64,000 nt of DNA from Streptomyces sp. WAC05374 (GTDB lineage: Bacteria > Actinomycetota > Actinomycetes > Streptomycetales > Streptomycetaceae): assembly GCF_004353505.1 (NCBI RefSeq), contig NZ_SMNQ01000004.1:248001-312000 (forward strand), in the 5' to 3' direction. This document shows, one piece after another, positions 8,143-16,316 of this stretch. Both the position numbers and the translations under genes were made by a program. The notes below the pieces were generated by a model. It was given only the letters and a program-made list of their open reading frames with translations, had not been told where the DNA came from and did no database searches. Each line of letters opens with the position of its first letter. Within the stretch, counting starts at the first letter, position 1.

Positions 8143-9159
8143 TCAGCGGTGGACCGGCTCCGCACGGCCCGGGTCCGCCGCCGACAACTGGGGCGCCGGG
8201 TCGTTCGCGCGGCGTTTCGCGACGACCGCGCACACCATGAGCTGCATCTGGTGGAAGAGCATCAGCGGCAGGACGGCGAGCGAGGCGTGCGCGCCGAACA
8301 GGACGCTCGCCATCGGCAGGCCCGCCGCGAGGCTCTTCTTCGACCCCGCGAACTGGATCGCGATCCGGTCCTCCCGGCCGAACCCGAGCCGTCCGGCCCC
8401 GTACCAGGTCAGCGCCAGCATCACGGCGAGGAGCACCGCCTCGACGCCCAGCAGGGCCGCCAGCCGGGCGGGGGTGACCTGGTGCCAGACGCCCTGGACC
8501 ATGCCCGCGCTGAACGCCGTGTAGACGACGAGCAGGATCGAGCCGCGGTCGACGTACCCGAGCACCTTCTTGTGCCGGGTGAGGAAGCCGGCCACCCAGC
8601 GGCGCAGCGCCTGGCCCGCCAGGAACGGCAGCAGCAACTGGGCGACGATGCGCAGCAGTGAACCGGCCGAGAACCCGCCGGCGGAACCGCCCAGCAGCAG
8701 GGCCGCCAGCAGGGGCGTGAGGACGATCCCGGCCAGCGAGGAGAAGGAGCCCGCGCAGATCGCGGCGGGCACGTTGCCGCGCGCCATGGAGGTGAAGGCG
8801 ATCGACGACTGGATCGTGGAGGGCACCAGGCACAGGAACAGCAGCCCGCCGTACAGGGCGGGCGTCAGCACCGCCGGGACCAGGCCCTCCGCGGCCAGCC
8901 CCAGCAGCGGGAAGACCACGAACGTCGCCGCCAGCACGGTCACGTGCAGCCGCCAGTGGCGCAGGCCGTCCAGCGCCTCCCGGGTGGACAGCCGTGCCCC
9001 GTACAGGAAGAACAGCAGCGCGACGGCGCCGGTCGAGACCCCGCCGACGGCGTCGGCGGCCGCACCCGAGGCGGGGAGCAGCGCCGCGAGGGCCACCGTC
9101 CCCACCAGCGCCAGGAGGTACGGGTCGATCGGCGGCCAGGACAGGGGTCGGCGGCTCAT
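8143..9159 (-). CDS. SBF-like (bile acid:sodium symporter family) transporter
   Basis: 338 residues from the ATG at 9159, all membrane: about ten hydrophobic segments starting DPYLLALVGTVALAALLP. Family blocks include FFLYGARLSTREALDGLRHW, FLCLVPSTIQSSIAFTSMARGN and IQFAGSKKSLAAGLPMASVLF, typical of the SBF-like (DUF4137/YfeH) branch rather than classic bile acid carriers. Substrate unknown, probably an organic anion with sodium. It is divergent from a LysR gene that probably controls it. A longer reading to 9255 would cover the promoter region and is not supported. Confidence 0.9.
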   Translation of the reverse strand: MSRRPLSWPPIDPYLLALVGTVALAALLPASGAAADAVGGVSTGAVALLFFLYGARLSTREALDGLRHWRLHVTVLAATFVVFPLLGLAAEGLVPAVLTPALYGGLLFLCLVPSTIQSSIAFTSMARGNVPAAICAGSFSSLAGIVLTPLLAALLLGGSAGGFSAGSLLRIVAQLLLPFLAGQALRRWVAGFLTRHKKVLGYVDRGSILLVVYTAFSAGMVQGVWHQVTPARLAALLGVEAVLLAVMLALTWYGAGRLGFGREDRIAIQFAGSKKSLAAGLPMASVLFGAHASLAVLPLMLFHQMQLMVCAVVAKRRANDPAPQLSAADPGRAEPVHR

Positions 9160-9247
9160 GTGCTCCACGTGCTCTCGGGTTCGGGTCGTACCCCGCCCAT
9201 CGTCCACCTGATCGAGCCGATCGGGAATCCGGTACACCGCTCTGACT

Positions 9248-9280
9248 GTCATCACGTTCCGCGATGACCGGCGCTAGCCT
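9248..9280 (+). promoter_or_regulatory. LysR-type operator and -10 box between symporter and LysR genes
   Basis: Perfect inverted repeat GTCATC (9248-9253) and GATGAC (9263-9268) with a 9-nt spacer lies in the divergent promoter gap. A -10-like TAGCCT (9275-9280) ends 6 nt before the GTG start of the LysR gene, so that transcript is probably leaderless. Assignment of the operator to this LysR protein is inference from position. Confidence 0.45.
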
Positions 9281-9286
9281 GGCGGT

Positions 9287-10147
9287 GTGTACGAGCCGAC
9301 GCAGTTGCGCACGTTCCTGGCCGTGGCGCAGACCCTGAGCTTCACCCAGGCCGCCCGCCGTCTCGGGCTGCGCCAGTCGACGGTCAGCCAGCACGTACGG
9401 CGGCTGGAGGAGGCGGCGGGGCGTGCGCTGTTCACCCGGGACACGCACAGCGTGGAGCTGACCGAGGACGGGGAGGCGATGCTCGGCTTCGCCCGGACGA
9501 TCCTGGCGGCGCACGAGCGGGCGGCGGCGTTCTTCACGGGGACGCGGCTGCGGGGGCGGCTGCGGTTCGGGGTGTCGGAGGACTTCGTGCTGACCCGGCT
9601 GCCCGAGATCCTGGAGTCGTTCCGGCGCGAGCACCCCGAGGTGGACCTGGAGCTGACGGTGGGCCTGTCGGGCACGCTGCACGAGAAGCTGGCGGCGGGC
9701 CGGCTGGACCTGGTCCTCGCCAAGCGGCGCGGCGGGGACACCCACGGCCGTCTGGTCTGGCAGTCCACCCTGACGTGGATCGGCGCGCCGGCGCTGCGCC
9801 TGGACCCGGATCGCCCGGTTCCGCTCATCGTCTTCCCGCCGCCGGGCATCACCCGGGCGCGTGCGCTGGAGGCGCTGGAGGCGCACGGCCGCTCCTGGCG
9901 GATCGTCTGCACGAGCGCGAGCCTGAGCGGGCTGATCGCGGCCGCCCGGGCGGGCCTGGGCGTGATGGCCCACACCCGTGGCCTGGTCCCGCCGGGTCTG
10001 GCTCCCGTCCCCGCCCGGGCCGGCCTGCCGGAGCTGGGCGGGGTGGACTTCGTCCTCCTCCACGGCCGGCCCCGGGGCGGTGCCCAGGAGGCGGCGGACG
10101 CCCTGGCGGCGGCGATCCTGGCGGGCGGCGACCGGCTGCACCGGTAG
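9287..10147 (+). CDS. LysR family transcriptional regulator (by the SBF-like transporter)
   Basis: 286 residues: winged HTH at residues 3-62 (LRTFLAVAQTLSFTQAARRLGLRQSTVSQHVRRLEEAAG), helix linker, then a periplasmic-binding-fold effector domain from about residue 88 (GRLRFGVSEDFV). The GTG at 9287 is 6 nt after a -10-like box and has no ribosome site, fitting a leaderless mRNA. Divergent arrangement with the SBF-like transporter gene and an inverted repeat between them suggest it controls that transporter and itself. Effector unknown. Confidence 0.92.
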   Translation: MYEPTQLRTFLAVAQTLSFTQAARRLGLRQSTVSQHVRRLEEAAGRALFTRDTHSVELTEDGEAMLGFARTILAAHERAAAFFTGTRLRGRLRFGVSEDFVLTRLPEILESFRREHPEVDLELTVGLSGTLHEKLAAGRLDLVLAKRRGGDTHGRLVWQSTLTWIGAPALRLDPDRPVPLIVFPPPGITRARALEALEAHGRSWRIVCTSASLSGLIAAARAGLGVMAHTRGLVPPGLAPVPARAGLPELGGVDFVLLHGRPRGGAQEAADALAAAILAGGDRLHR

Positions 10148-10207
10148 CGGGGCAGGTAACGGTGCGTGAGCGGGTCGTACAGATTCCGTGGAGATTACGG
10201 TACCCGC

Positions 10208-10227
10208 TACTTACCCGGCGGTCAGTA
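10208..10227. promoter_or_regulatory. Palindromic operator upstream of the acyl-CoA synthetase gene
   Basis: TACTTACCCGGCGGTCAGTA is a 20-bp palindrome with one mismatched pair in 8-bp arms, 151 bp before the synthetase start. Its size and form suit a TetR-family repressor; such repressors commonly control acyl-CoA ligase genes. No TetR gene is in the window, so the regulator would act in trans. Confidence 0.45.
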
Positions 10228-10378
10228 GTGGACGCATGGCAACCGCCGTGGCCGGGCACTTAGCTTCTGACCTGTGGCGATGTCGTACGGGCGGGGTTCG
10301 CGAAGGCCCTCCCGCGCAGGTCCGGCGTGGGGTACCGTCACCCTCCGCCGTGCGGAGCACCCCCCAAGGAGCAGGCCA

Positions 10379-12202
10379 TTGCGCGAGTTCACCGTCCCAC
10401 CCGTGGCTGCGGCTCCCCTGGTTGGCGGACTGGCTGACTCCGTTTTCGAGCACGCGCTGGACGACCCGGACCGGGTCGTCCTCGGCCGCAAGGGGACGGA
10501 CGGCCGCTGGGCCGATGTCACGGCCGCTCGGTTCCGGGACGAGGTGCTGGCGCTCGCCAAGGGCCTGCTCGCCGAGGGCGTCCGGTTCGGGGACCGGGTC
10601 GCCATCATGGCGCGGACGCGCTACGAGTGGACGCTGTTCGACTTCGCGCTGTGGACCGTCGGGGCCCAGTCGGTGCCCATCTACCCCACCTCCTCGGCCG
10701 ACCAGGTCCACTGGATGCTGCACGACGCCGAGGTGACCGCGTGCGTGGTGGAGCACGAGGACCACGCCATGACCATCGGCTCGGTGATCGACCGGCTGCC
10801 CCGGCTGAAGCGGCTGTGGCAGCTCGACGCTGGGGCCGTCGGCGAGCTGACGGAGGCGGGCTCCCGCATCGACGAGGACGTGGTCCACCGGCACCGGCGC
10901 GCGGTGACGCCCGAGTCGGTCGCCACGGTGATCTACACCTCCGGGACGACGGGCCGCCCCAAGGGGTGCGTGCTGACCCACGCGAACTTCATGTTCGAGG
11001 CGGACACGCTGGTCGGCCGCTGGGAGCAGGTCTTCCACTCCAAGCCCGGCGACGAGGCGTCGACGCTGCTGTTCCTGCCCCTCGCCCATGTCTTCGGGCG
11101 GATGGTGGAGGTCGCGGCGGTCCGCAAGCGGGTGAAGTTCGGCCACCAGCCGCAGCTCGCGGCCGGGCCGCTGCTGGCCGACCTGGCCGCGTTCCGGCCG
11201 ACGTTCGTGCTGGCCGTCCCGTACATCTTCGAGAAGGTGTACCAGGCGGCACGGCGCCGGGCGGAGGCGGACGGGAGGCTGGGCCCCTTCGACAAGGCCG
11301 TCGAGGTGGCGGTGCGGTACGCGGAGGCGCTGGAGAACAAGGCGTTCGGGCTGGGGCCCGGCCCGTCGGCCGCGCTGCGGGTGCAGCACCAGTTCTTCGA
11401 CAAGGTGGTGTACGGCAAGGTCCGCGAGGCGCTCGGCGGCCGGGTGCGGCACGCCATGTCCGGCGGTTCGGGGATGGCGCGGCGGCTCGGGCTGTTCTTC
11501 GAGGGCGCGGGCGTGACCGTGTACGAGGGCTACGGCCTGACGGAGTCGGCGGCGGCGGCCACGGCCAACCCGCCCGAGCGGACGAAGTACGGCACGGTCG
11601 GCCCGCCCATCCCGGGCACGACGGTGCACATCGCGGACGACGGGGAGGTGTGGCTGCGCGGGCCGCACGTCTTCTCCGGCTATCTGGGCGACCCGGCCGC
11701 GACCGCCGCCGTGCTCCACGACGGCTGGCTGGCGACCGGTGACCTGGGGTCGCTCGACGAGGACGGCTATCTGACCATCACGGGGCGGAAGAAGGAGATC
11801 CTGGTGACCTCCGGCGGCAAGAGCGTGTCGCCGGCCGCCCTGGAGGAGCGGGTGCGGTCCCACCCCCTGGTGGCGCAGTGCATCGTGGTCGGCAACGACC
11901 GCCCGTACGTGGCCGCCCTGGTGACCATCGACCAGGAGGCCGTCGAGCACTGGCTCGCCATGCAGAACCGCGTGCCCCTGCCGCCCGCCGAGCTGGTGCG
12001 GGACCCGTCACTGGAGACGGAGATACGGCGGGCGGTGGTGGCGGCCAACACCCTGGTGTCACAGGCGGAGTCGATCCGGACCTTCCGCATCCTGGCCCAC
12101 CCGTTCTCGGAGGAGCACGGGCTGCTGACGCCGTCGCTCAAGCTGAAACGGAAGGCCATCGAGGCGGCCTACGCGGCGGAGGTCGACGCCCTGTACCGGT
12201 GA
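10379..12202 (+). CDS. Long-chain fatty-acid--CoA ligase (AMP-binding)
   Basis: 607 residues. Activates fatty acids with ATP and CoA through an acyl-adenylate. Motifs: P-loop YTSGTTGRPKGCVLTHANF (about residues 185-203), YEGYGLTESAAA, and the C-terminal-domain hinge TGDLGSLDEDGYLTITGRKKEILVTSGGKSVSP. The start chosen is TTG at 10379, because an exact AAGGAG (10366-10371) lies 7 nt upstream and the resulting REFTVPP N-terminus resembles streptomycete homologues; the ATG at 10274 has no ribosome site and adds an unrelated basic peptide. A palindromic operator lies further upstream. Single-gene transcript, followed by the aldo/keto reductase. Confidence 0.94.
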   Translation: MREFTVPPVAAAPLVGGLADSVFEHALDDPDRVVLGRKGTDGRWADVTAARFRDEVLALAKGLLAEGVRFGDRVAIMARTRYEWTLFDFALWTVGAQSVPIYPTSSADQVHWMLHDAEVTACVVEHEDHAMTIGSVIDRLPRLKRLWQLDAGAVGELTEAGSRIDEDVVHRHRRAVTPESVATVIYTSGTTGRPKGCVLTHANFMFEADTLVGRWEQVFHSKPGDEASTLLFLPLAHVFGRMVEVAAVRKRVKFGHQPQLAAGPLLADLAAFRPTFVLAVPYIFEKVYQAARRRAEADGRLGPFDKAVEVAVRYAEALENKAFGLGPGPSAALRVQHQFFDKVVYGKVREALGGRVRHAMSGGSGMARRLGLFFEGAGVTVYEGYGLTESAAAATANPPERTKYGTVGPPIPGTTVHIADDGEVWLRGPHVFSGYLGDPAATAAVLHDGWLATGDLGSLDEDGYLTITGRKKEILVTSGGKSVSPAALEERVRSHPLVAQCIVVGNDRPYVAALVTIDQEAVEHWLAMQNRVPLPPAELVRDPSLETEIRRAVVAANTLVSQAESIRTFRILAHPFSEEHGLLTPSLKLKRKAIEAAYAAEVDALYR

Positions 12203-12377
12203 GCCGTCCCCGGGCGCGGGTTCAGATGGCCGTACCGCGTTCAGTGACGTGCGCGGGAGGGGGGGCATGGACCGGACCCGGTCGGGGGAACGGTTCCGGT
12301 ACGGGGCGGGAACACGTTCCAGGATGTGGTCGTTGTCCCTGGGAGTAGCAGACCGACGACGTAAGGATCGACCGCTC

Positions 12378-13211
12378 GTGAGCAAGGTCCCCTCCATCAC
12401 CCTCAACAACGGCGTGTCCATGCCGCAGCTCGGTTTCGGTGTCTGGCAGGTGCCCGACGACGAGGCGGCCAGGACGGTGGGCACGGCCCTCGAGGCCGGG
12501 TACCGCAGCATCGACACCGCAGCGATCTACGGGAACGAGAAGGGCACCGGCGAGGCCATCGCCGCCTCCGGCATCGCCCGCGACGAGATCTTCGTCACCA
12601 CCAAGCTCTGGAACAGCGAGCAGGGCCACGACTCGACCCTGCGGGCGTTCGACGACTCGCTGGCCAGGCTGGGGCTCGATTACGTCGACCTGTACCTGAT
12701 CCACTGGCCGGTGCCGTCGCGGGACGCGTACGTCGACACGTACAAGGCGTTCGAGAAGATCCTCGCGGACGGCCGCGCCCGGGCGATCGGTGTCTCGAAC
12801 TTCCTGCCCGAGCACCTGGAGCGCCTGATGGACGAGACCTCCGTCGTCCCGGTGCTCAACCAGATCGAGCTGCACCCCCAGCTCCAGCAGGCGCAGTCGC
12901 GGGAGTTCCACGCCCGCCACGGCATCCGGACCGAGGCATGGTCGCCGCTGGGCCAGGGCCGGGGCCTGCTGGAGGCCCCGACGGTCGTGGCGGTCGCCCG
13001 GAAGCACGAGCGCACGCCCGCCCAGGTGGTGCTGCGCTGGCACCTCCAGCTCGGCAACGTCGTGATCCCGAAGTCCTCGACCCCCTCCCGCATCCGGGAG
13101 AACATCGACGTCTTCGGCTTCGAGCTGGACGCCGACGACCTGGCGGCCTTCGCCGCCCTCGACGAGGGCAGGCGGCTGGGCCCGGACCCGGCCACGTTCG
13201 GCGACGACTGA
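12378..13211 (+). CDS. Aldo/keto reductase
   Basis: 277-residue NADPH-dependent TIM-barrel oxidoreductase of the 2,5-diketo-D-gluconate reductase type. The catalytic tetrad is visible: Asp and Tyr in RSIDTAAIYGNEKGTG (about residues 46-61), Lys in FVTTKLWNSEQG (about 77) and His in LYLIHWPVPS (about 108). The cofactor end is present as VIPKSSTPSRIRENIDVFGFEL. The GTG at 12378 follows AAGGA (12363-12367) and matches family length; an upstream ATG at 12249 would add 43 unrelated residues. Substrate cannot be told. Confidence 0.93.
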   Translation: MSKVPSITLNNGVSMPQLGFGVWQVPDDEAARTVGTALEAGYRSIDTAAIYGNEKGTGEAIAASGIARDEIFVTTKLWNSEQGHDSTLRAFDDSLARLGLDYVDLYLIHWPVPSRDAYVDTYKAFEKILADGRARAIGVSNFLPEHLERLMDETSVVPVLNQIELHPQLQQAQSREFHARHGIRTEAWSPLGQGRGLLEAPTVVAVARKHERTPAQVVLRWHLQLGNVVIPKSSTPSRIRENIDVFGFELDADDLAAFAALDEGRRLGPDPATFGDD

Positions 13212-13240
13212 GCCACGGCGCCGTCCGCCGGCGCGGTGGC
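13212..13240. terminator. Terminator hairpin after the aldo/keto reductase gene
   Basis: 11-bp arms GCCACGGCGCC (13212-13222) and GGCGCGGTGGC (13230-13240), one mismatch, 7-nt loop, starting one base after the stop codon and ahead of a convergent gene. Confidence 0.5.
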
Positions 13241-13284
13241 CCGGGGGCGGCCGCGCCGGTCGTGGTGCGGGGCCGGCCGGTGGG

Positions 13285-13761
13285 TCAGGTGGTCAGCAGG
13301 CGGTTGAAGAACGACCGGTACCGGCGCAGCGCCCTGCGCAGGTCCTCGGTGTCGACCTCCTCGCCGCGGTTCCACTGACCCTCCAGGTCCTTCTTGTGCT
13401 CGGCGAAGGTCGAGGCCAGTTGCCGCATGACGTCGGTGACGAGGGCGTCGGCCTGGTGCACGGCATCGCGCGGATCGTCGACGAACCGGGTCTGGATCTC
13501 CTGCCAGCGGTCCCGGAAGCCCTCCTCGTCGCCCCCGGCCAGGAGCTGTGGCGTCTCGTCCTCATCGCTCGGCACGGCCACTTCGGGGGCCGTGGGCGGC
13601 TTTGGACCGGCCGGCTCCGCCGCGCTCCGGAGGGGATGGGCCGGGGCGTCCGGCCGCCCCTCCAGGCCACCGCCCGCACTGCCCGGCCGGGCGATGTCCT
13701 CGGTGGACAGCTCGGTGGCCGGCCCGCTCTCGCCGGGCCCGGGTATGTCCTGGCGTCGCAT
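13285..13761 (-). CDS. Unknown protein, soluble paralogue of the next gene
   Basis: 158 residues with a low-complexity Pro/Ala/Gly-rich first half and a helical C-terminal domain (about residues 82-158): FRDRWQEIQTRFVDDPRDAVHQADALVTDVMRQL then EHKKDLEGQW and RRYRSFFNRLL. The same pattern occurs in the neighbouring 13839-14396 protein (NWTEVQGEFVDRPEEAVQDADLLVTSLM, HYRALFDELL), so the two share a domain. No function known to me. It has no membrane segment. The two genes are probably co-transcribed; start at the ATG (13761), which carries no strong ribosome site. Confidence 0.75.
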   Translation of the reverse strand: MRRQDIPGPGESGPATELSTEDIARPGSAGGGLEGRPDAPAHPLRSAAEPAGPKPPTAPEVAVPSDEDETPQLLAGGDEEGFRDRWQEIQTRFVDDPRDAVHQADALVTDVMRQLASTFAEHKKDLEGQWNRGEEVDTEDLRRALRRYRSFFNRLLTT

Positions 13762-13838
13762 CTCTCCTCCTCCACCGCGACAGGCGCCCGCGGTACGCGC
13801 CGGTCCGGGCGCGCGGGCGCGACTCTCCGCTTCCGGGT

Positions 13839-14396
13839 TCAGGCCGGGGCCCGGCGGGACTGGCCCCCGTCGGCCAGCAGTTCGTCGAAGAGGGCGCGGT
13901 AATGCACCATCGCCCCGCGCAACTGCTCGGTCGTGGCCTGGTGCTTCATGCTCAGCCTGTTGACCTCGTGCGCGGCCCGGTAGTGCTCGATCGTGCGGCC
14001 GTGCTCGACCGAGAGGTCCCTCAGCCGCTGGTCGAGGCCCTCCGTCGGGTAGCCGCGCTCCCTCATCAGGGAGGTCACCAGGAGGTCCGCGTCCTGCACG
14101 GCCTCCTCCGGGCGGTCCACGAACTCGCCCTGCACCTCGGTCCAGTTCCGCGTGTAGCGGTCCCGGACCTCGCCCGGCAGAGGCTTGATGTCCAGCTCGT
14201 CGTGGCGTTTCTCGCGTGCGCTCAGGTCGCGCTCGGCCGCGCGCCGGCTTCCGGCGTCCTCGACCGTCCGGTCGTACTCCGGCCCGAACCGCTCGCGCAG
14301 GCGCCGGCTGCGGAAGCCCAGGAAGGCGATCACGGCCAGTGCGGCGAGGATCAGCGCGACGGGAATGACGATCGCCAGGAGCGTGCCTGTCGACAT
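13839..14396 (-). CDS. Membrane-anchored unknown protein, paralogue of 13285-13761
   Basis: 185 residues. One N-terminal transmembrane segment (LLAIVIPVALILAALAVIAFLGF, residues 6-28) is followed by RSRRLRERFGPEYDRTVEDAGSRRAAE, a charged helical linker, and the domain WTEVQGEFVDRPEEAVQDADLLVTSLMRERGY shared with the downstream gene. The positive residues after the membrane segment predict a cytoplasmic C-terminus. Proteins of this look are common in Streptomyces as conserved hypotheticals. Function unknown; pairing of a membrane and a soluble copy suggests partners. Confidence 0.82.
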   Translation of the reverse strand: MSTGTLLAIVIPVALILAALAVIAFLGFRSRRLRERFGPEYDRTVEDAGSRRAAERDLSAREKRHDELDIKPLPGEVRDRYTRNWTEVQGEFVDRPEEAVQDADLLVTSLMRERGYPTEGLDQRLRDLSVEHGRTIEHYRAAHEVNRLSMKHQATTEQLRGAMVHYRALFDELLADGGQSRRAPA

Positions 14397-14451
14397 GGGA
14401 CCAACCCCCTCAGGAGTGCCCGTTATGCCCCTTTCAGGGTATCGCTCACCC

Positions 14452-14482
14452 TTGTCCGCGAGGAGCGGTCGATCCGTAGGGT
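14452..14482 (+). promoter_or_regulatory. Predicted promoter of the metal permease operon
   Basis: -35-like TTGTCC (14452-14457), 19-nt spacer, and -10 TAGGGT (14477-14482) of the principal-sigma type. The predicted start of transcription falls inside the adjoining Zur-like box. Confidence 0.5.
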
Positions 14483-14502
14483 GAAATGATTGTCATTCGC
14501 CG
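14482..14502. promoter_or_regulatory. Zur/Fur-type metalloregulator box
   Basis: The core AATGATTGTCATT at 14485-14497 is an inverted repeat AATGA-TTG-TCATT. It differs in one central base from the AATGATTTTCATT core of streptomycete Zur boxes as I recall them. It lies between the -10 box and the permease start, overlapping the predicted transcription start, a position suited to repression by zinc-loaded Zur. Confidence 0.65.
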
Positions 14503-14523
14503 CTGCGGCTAGGGTGTGGCTCC

Positions 14524-15510
14524 ATGAACCGAGCCGCCCCCGTGCGCGAGCGCCCGCCGGGCGCGATACCGTCGTCCGTCGCCGTCACCGGAGCCGTGTC
14601 GCTGCTGCTGATCGGCGCGCTGGCGCTCCCCGTGCTGAACCACCCCGGGTTCCGGGCCTGGCAGACCGTCTGCGTGGCGCTCACGGTGCAGGCGCTGCCC
14701 TTCCTGCTCCTCGGCACCATCGTCTCGGGGGCCGTCAACGCCTTCGTCCCCGCACGGGTCTTCAGCCGGGCGCTGCCCCGCAACCCCGCGCTCGCGGTGC
14801 CGGTCGCCGGGGCCGCGGGCGTGGTGCTGCCCGGCTGCGAGTGCGCCTCCGTGCCGGTCGCGGGGAGCCTGATCCGGCGCGGGGTCACCCCGGCCGCGGC
14901 GTTCGCGTTCCTGCTCTCCGCGCCCGCGGTCAACCCCGTGGTCCTGGTGTCGACCGCCGTCGCCTTCCCCGGGCAGCCGGGCATGGTCGCCGCCCGGCTC
15001 GTCGCCTCCCTCGTGACGGCGGCCACCATGGGCTGGCTGTGGCTGAAGTGGGGCCGTGCCGAGTGGCTGTCGATGCCCGCGCGGCACACGGGCCACCGGG
15101 CCGGGCACAGCCGCTGGGAGGAGTTCCGGCTCGGCTTCCAGCACGACTTCCTGCACGCGGGCGGCTTCCTGGTCGTCGGCGCGATGGCGGCGGCCACCTT
15201 CAACGTGCTCGTACCGCGCTCCGTCCTGGACGCCTTCGCCGGCTCCCCCTGGCTGTCGGTGCTGTTCCTCGCCGCGCTCGCCATCGTGCTCGCCGTCTGC
15301 TCGGAGGCCGACGCCTTCGTCGCCGCGTCGCTCACCGGCTTCTCCCCCACCGCACGGCTGACCTTCATGGTGGTGGGCCCCATGGTCGACGTGAAGCTGA
15401 TCGCCCTCCAGGCCGGGACCTTCGGCCGGGCCTTCGCCGTGCGCTTCTCGGCCGCGACCGCCGTGGTGGCCGTGGCGTGCGCCTGTCTGACCGGGTGGTG
15501 GCTGCTGTGA
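14524..15510 (+). CDS. DUF318 / ArsP_1-type permease
   Basis: 328-residue integral membrane protein of the UPF0718 (PF03773) permease family, which includes B. subtilis YcgR and ArsP. Around eight hydrophobic segments; the family motif GVVLPGCECASVPVAGSLIRRGVTPAAAFAFLLSAPAVNP is at about residues 98-140, and a second CSEADAFVAASLTGF lies near 258. The Cys-x-Cys of the first motif may bind metal. It is the first gene of a two-gene unit with a TIGR03943 protein (overlap GTGA) and has a Zur-like box upstream, as reported for ycgRQ-type genes. A role in zinc-limited growth is inferred. Confidence 0.88.
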   Translation: MNRAAPVRERPPGAIPSSVAVTGAVSLLLIGALALPVLNHPGFRAWQTVCVALTVQALPFLLLGTIVSGAVNAFVPARVFSRALPRNPALAVPVAGAAGVVLPGCECASVPVAGSLIRRGVTPAAAFAFLLSAPAVNPVVLVSTAVAFPGQPGMVAARLVASLVTAATMGWLWLKWGRAEWLSMPARHTGHRAGHSRWEEFRLGFQHDFLHAGGFLVVGAMAAATFNVLVPRSVLDAFAGSPWLSVLFLAALAIVLAVCSEADAFVAASLTGFSPTARLTFMVVGPMVDVKLIALQAGTFGRAFAVRFSAATAVVAVACACLTGWWLL

Positions 15511-16304
15511 GACGGCACATCCAGGCGGCGCTGCTGCTGCTCACCGGCTCGGCCGTGCTGCACATCTCGCTGCTGAGCCAGGTCTACCTGCGGTACGTGA
15601 AGGAGGGGCTGCGGCCCTTCCTGATCGCCTCCGCCGTGCTGCTGCTGGTGCTGGGCGTCGTGAGCGCCGTACGGGACGGGCTGCCGTTCGCGCCCCGGCG
15701 GCCGGAGCACCGGGAACGGGCGGACGACCAGGGACCGGTGGACGACGGGCACGGGCATGGACACGGGCACGGGCACGACGGCGGGCCGCGGGTCGCCTGG
15801 GTGCTCTTCCTGCCCGTCCTGGCCCTGCTGCTGTACGCCCCGCCCGCGCTCGGCTCGTACACCGCGGCGCGCGAGACCGACAACGCGGTCGCCCGGGTGT
15901 CGGAGTTCGACCCCCTGCCGGACGCCGACCCCGCGCCGCTCGCCCTGTCCGGGTTCATCGCGCGGGTCCAGCAGGACCGGGAGCGGAGCCTGGCCGGCCG
16001 TACGGTGCTGATGACCGGGTTCGTCACGCCCGCGAAGGACGGCTCCGCCAAGGACGGCTCCTGGTACCTCACCCGGCTCGTCGTGAGCTGCTGCGCGGCC
16101 GACTCCCGGTCGCTGCGCGTCCGCGTCCACGGCAGGCCCGCGCCCCCCGCCGACACCTGGGTGACCGTGACGGGCACGTGGCACCCCGGTGGCGGCGGCG
16201 AACTGGGCACGGCGACCGCCCAGGTGGCGCTCGACGCCCGGAGCGTGGAGCGGGTGCCCGAGCCGGTCAACCCCTACCAGGACACCACGCCCCTGCTGCC
16301 GTGA
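15507..16304 (+). CDS. TIGR03943 family permease partner protein
   Basis: 265 residues, start GTG at 15507 overlapping the permease stop by 4 nt. Two N-terminal membrane segments (AALLLLTGSAVLHISLL; FLIASAVLLLVLGVV), then a His-rich loop GHGHGHGHGHDGG (about residues 79-91) that could bind zinc, a third membrane segment (VLFLPVLALLLYAPP) and an extracytoplasmic domain with RTVLMTGFV, YLTRLVVSCCAADS and VTVTGTWHPG. This architecture is the YcgQ/TIGR03943 family, always paired with DUF318 permeases. Exact function is not known; Zur-controlled metal handling is likely. Confidence 0.88.
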   Translation: MRRHIQAALLLLTGSAVLHISLLSQVYLRYVKEGLRPFLIASAVLLLVLGVVSAVRDGLPFAPRRPEHRERADDQGPVDDGHGHGHGHGHDGGPRVAWVLFLPVLALLLYAPPALGSYTAARETDNAVARVSEFDPLPDADPAPLALSGFIARVQQDRERSLAGRTVLMTGFVTPAKDGSAKDGSWYLTRLVVSCCAADSRSLRVRVHGRPAPPADTWVTVTGTWHPGGGGELGTATAQVALDARSVERVPEPVNPYQDTTPLLP

Positions 16305-16316
16305 CGGACCGGCGGC

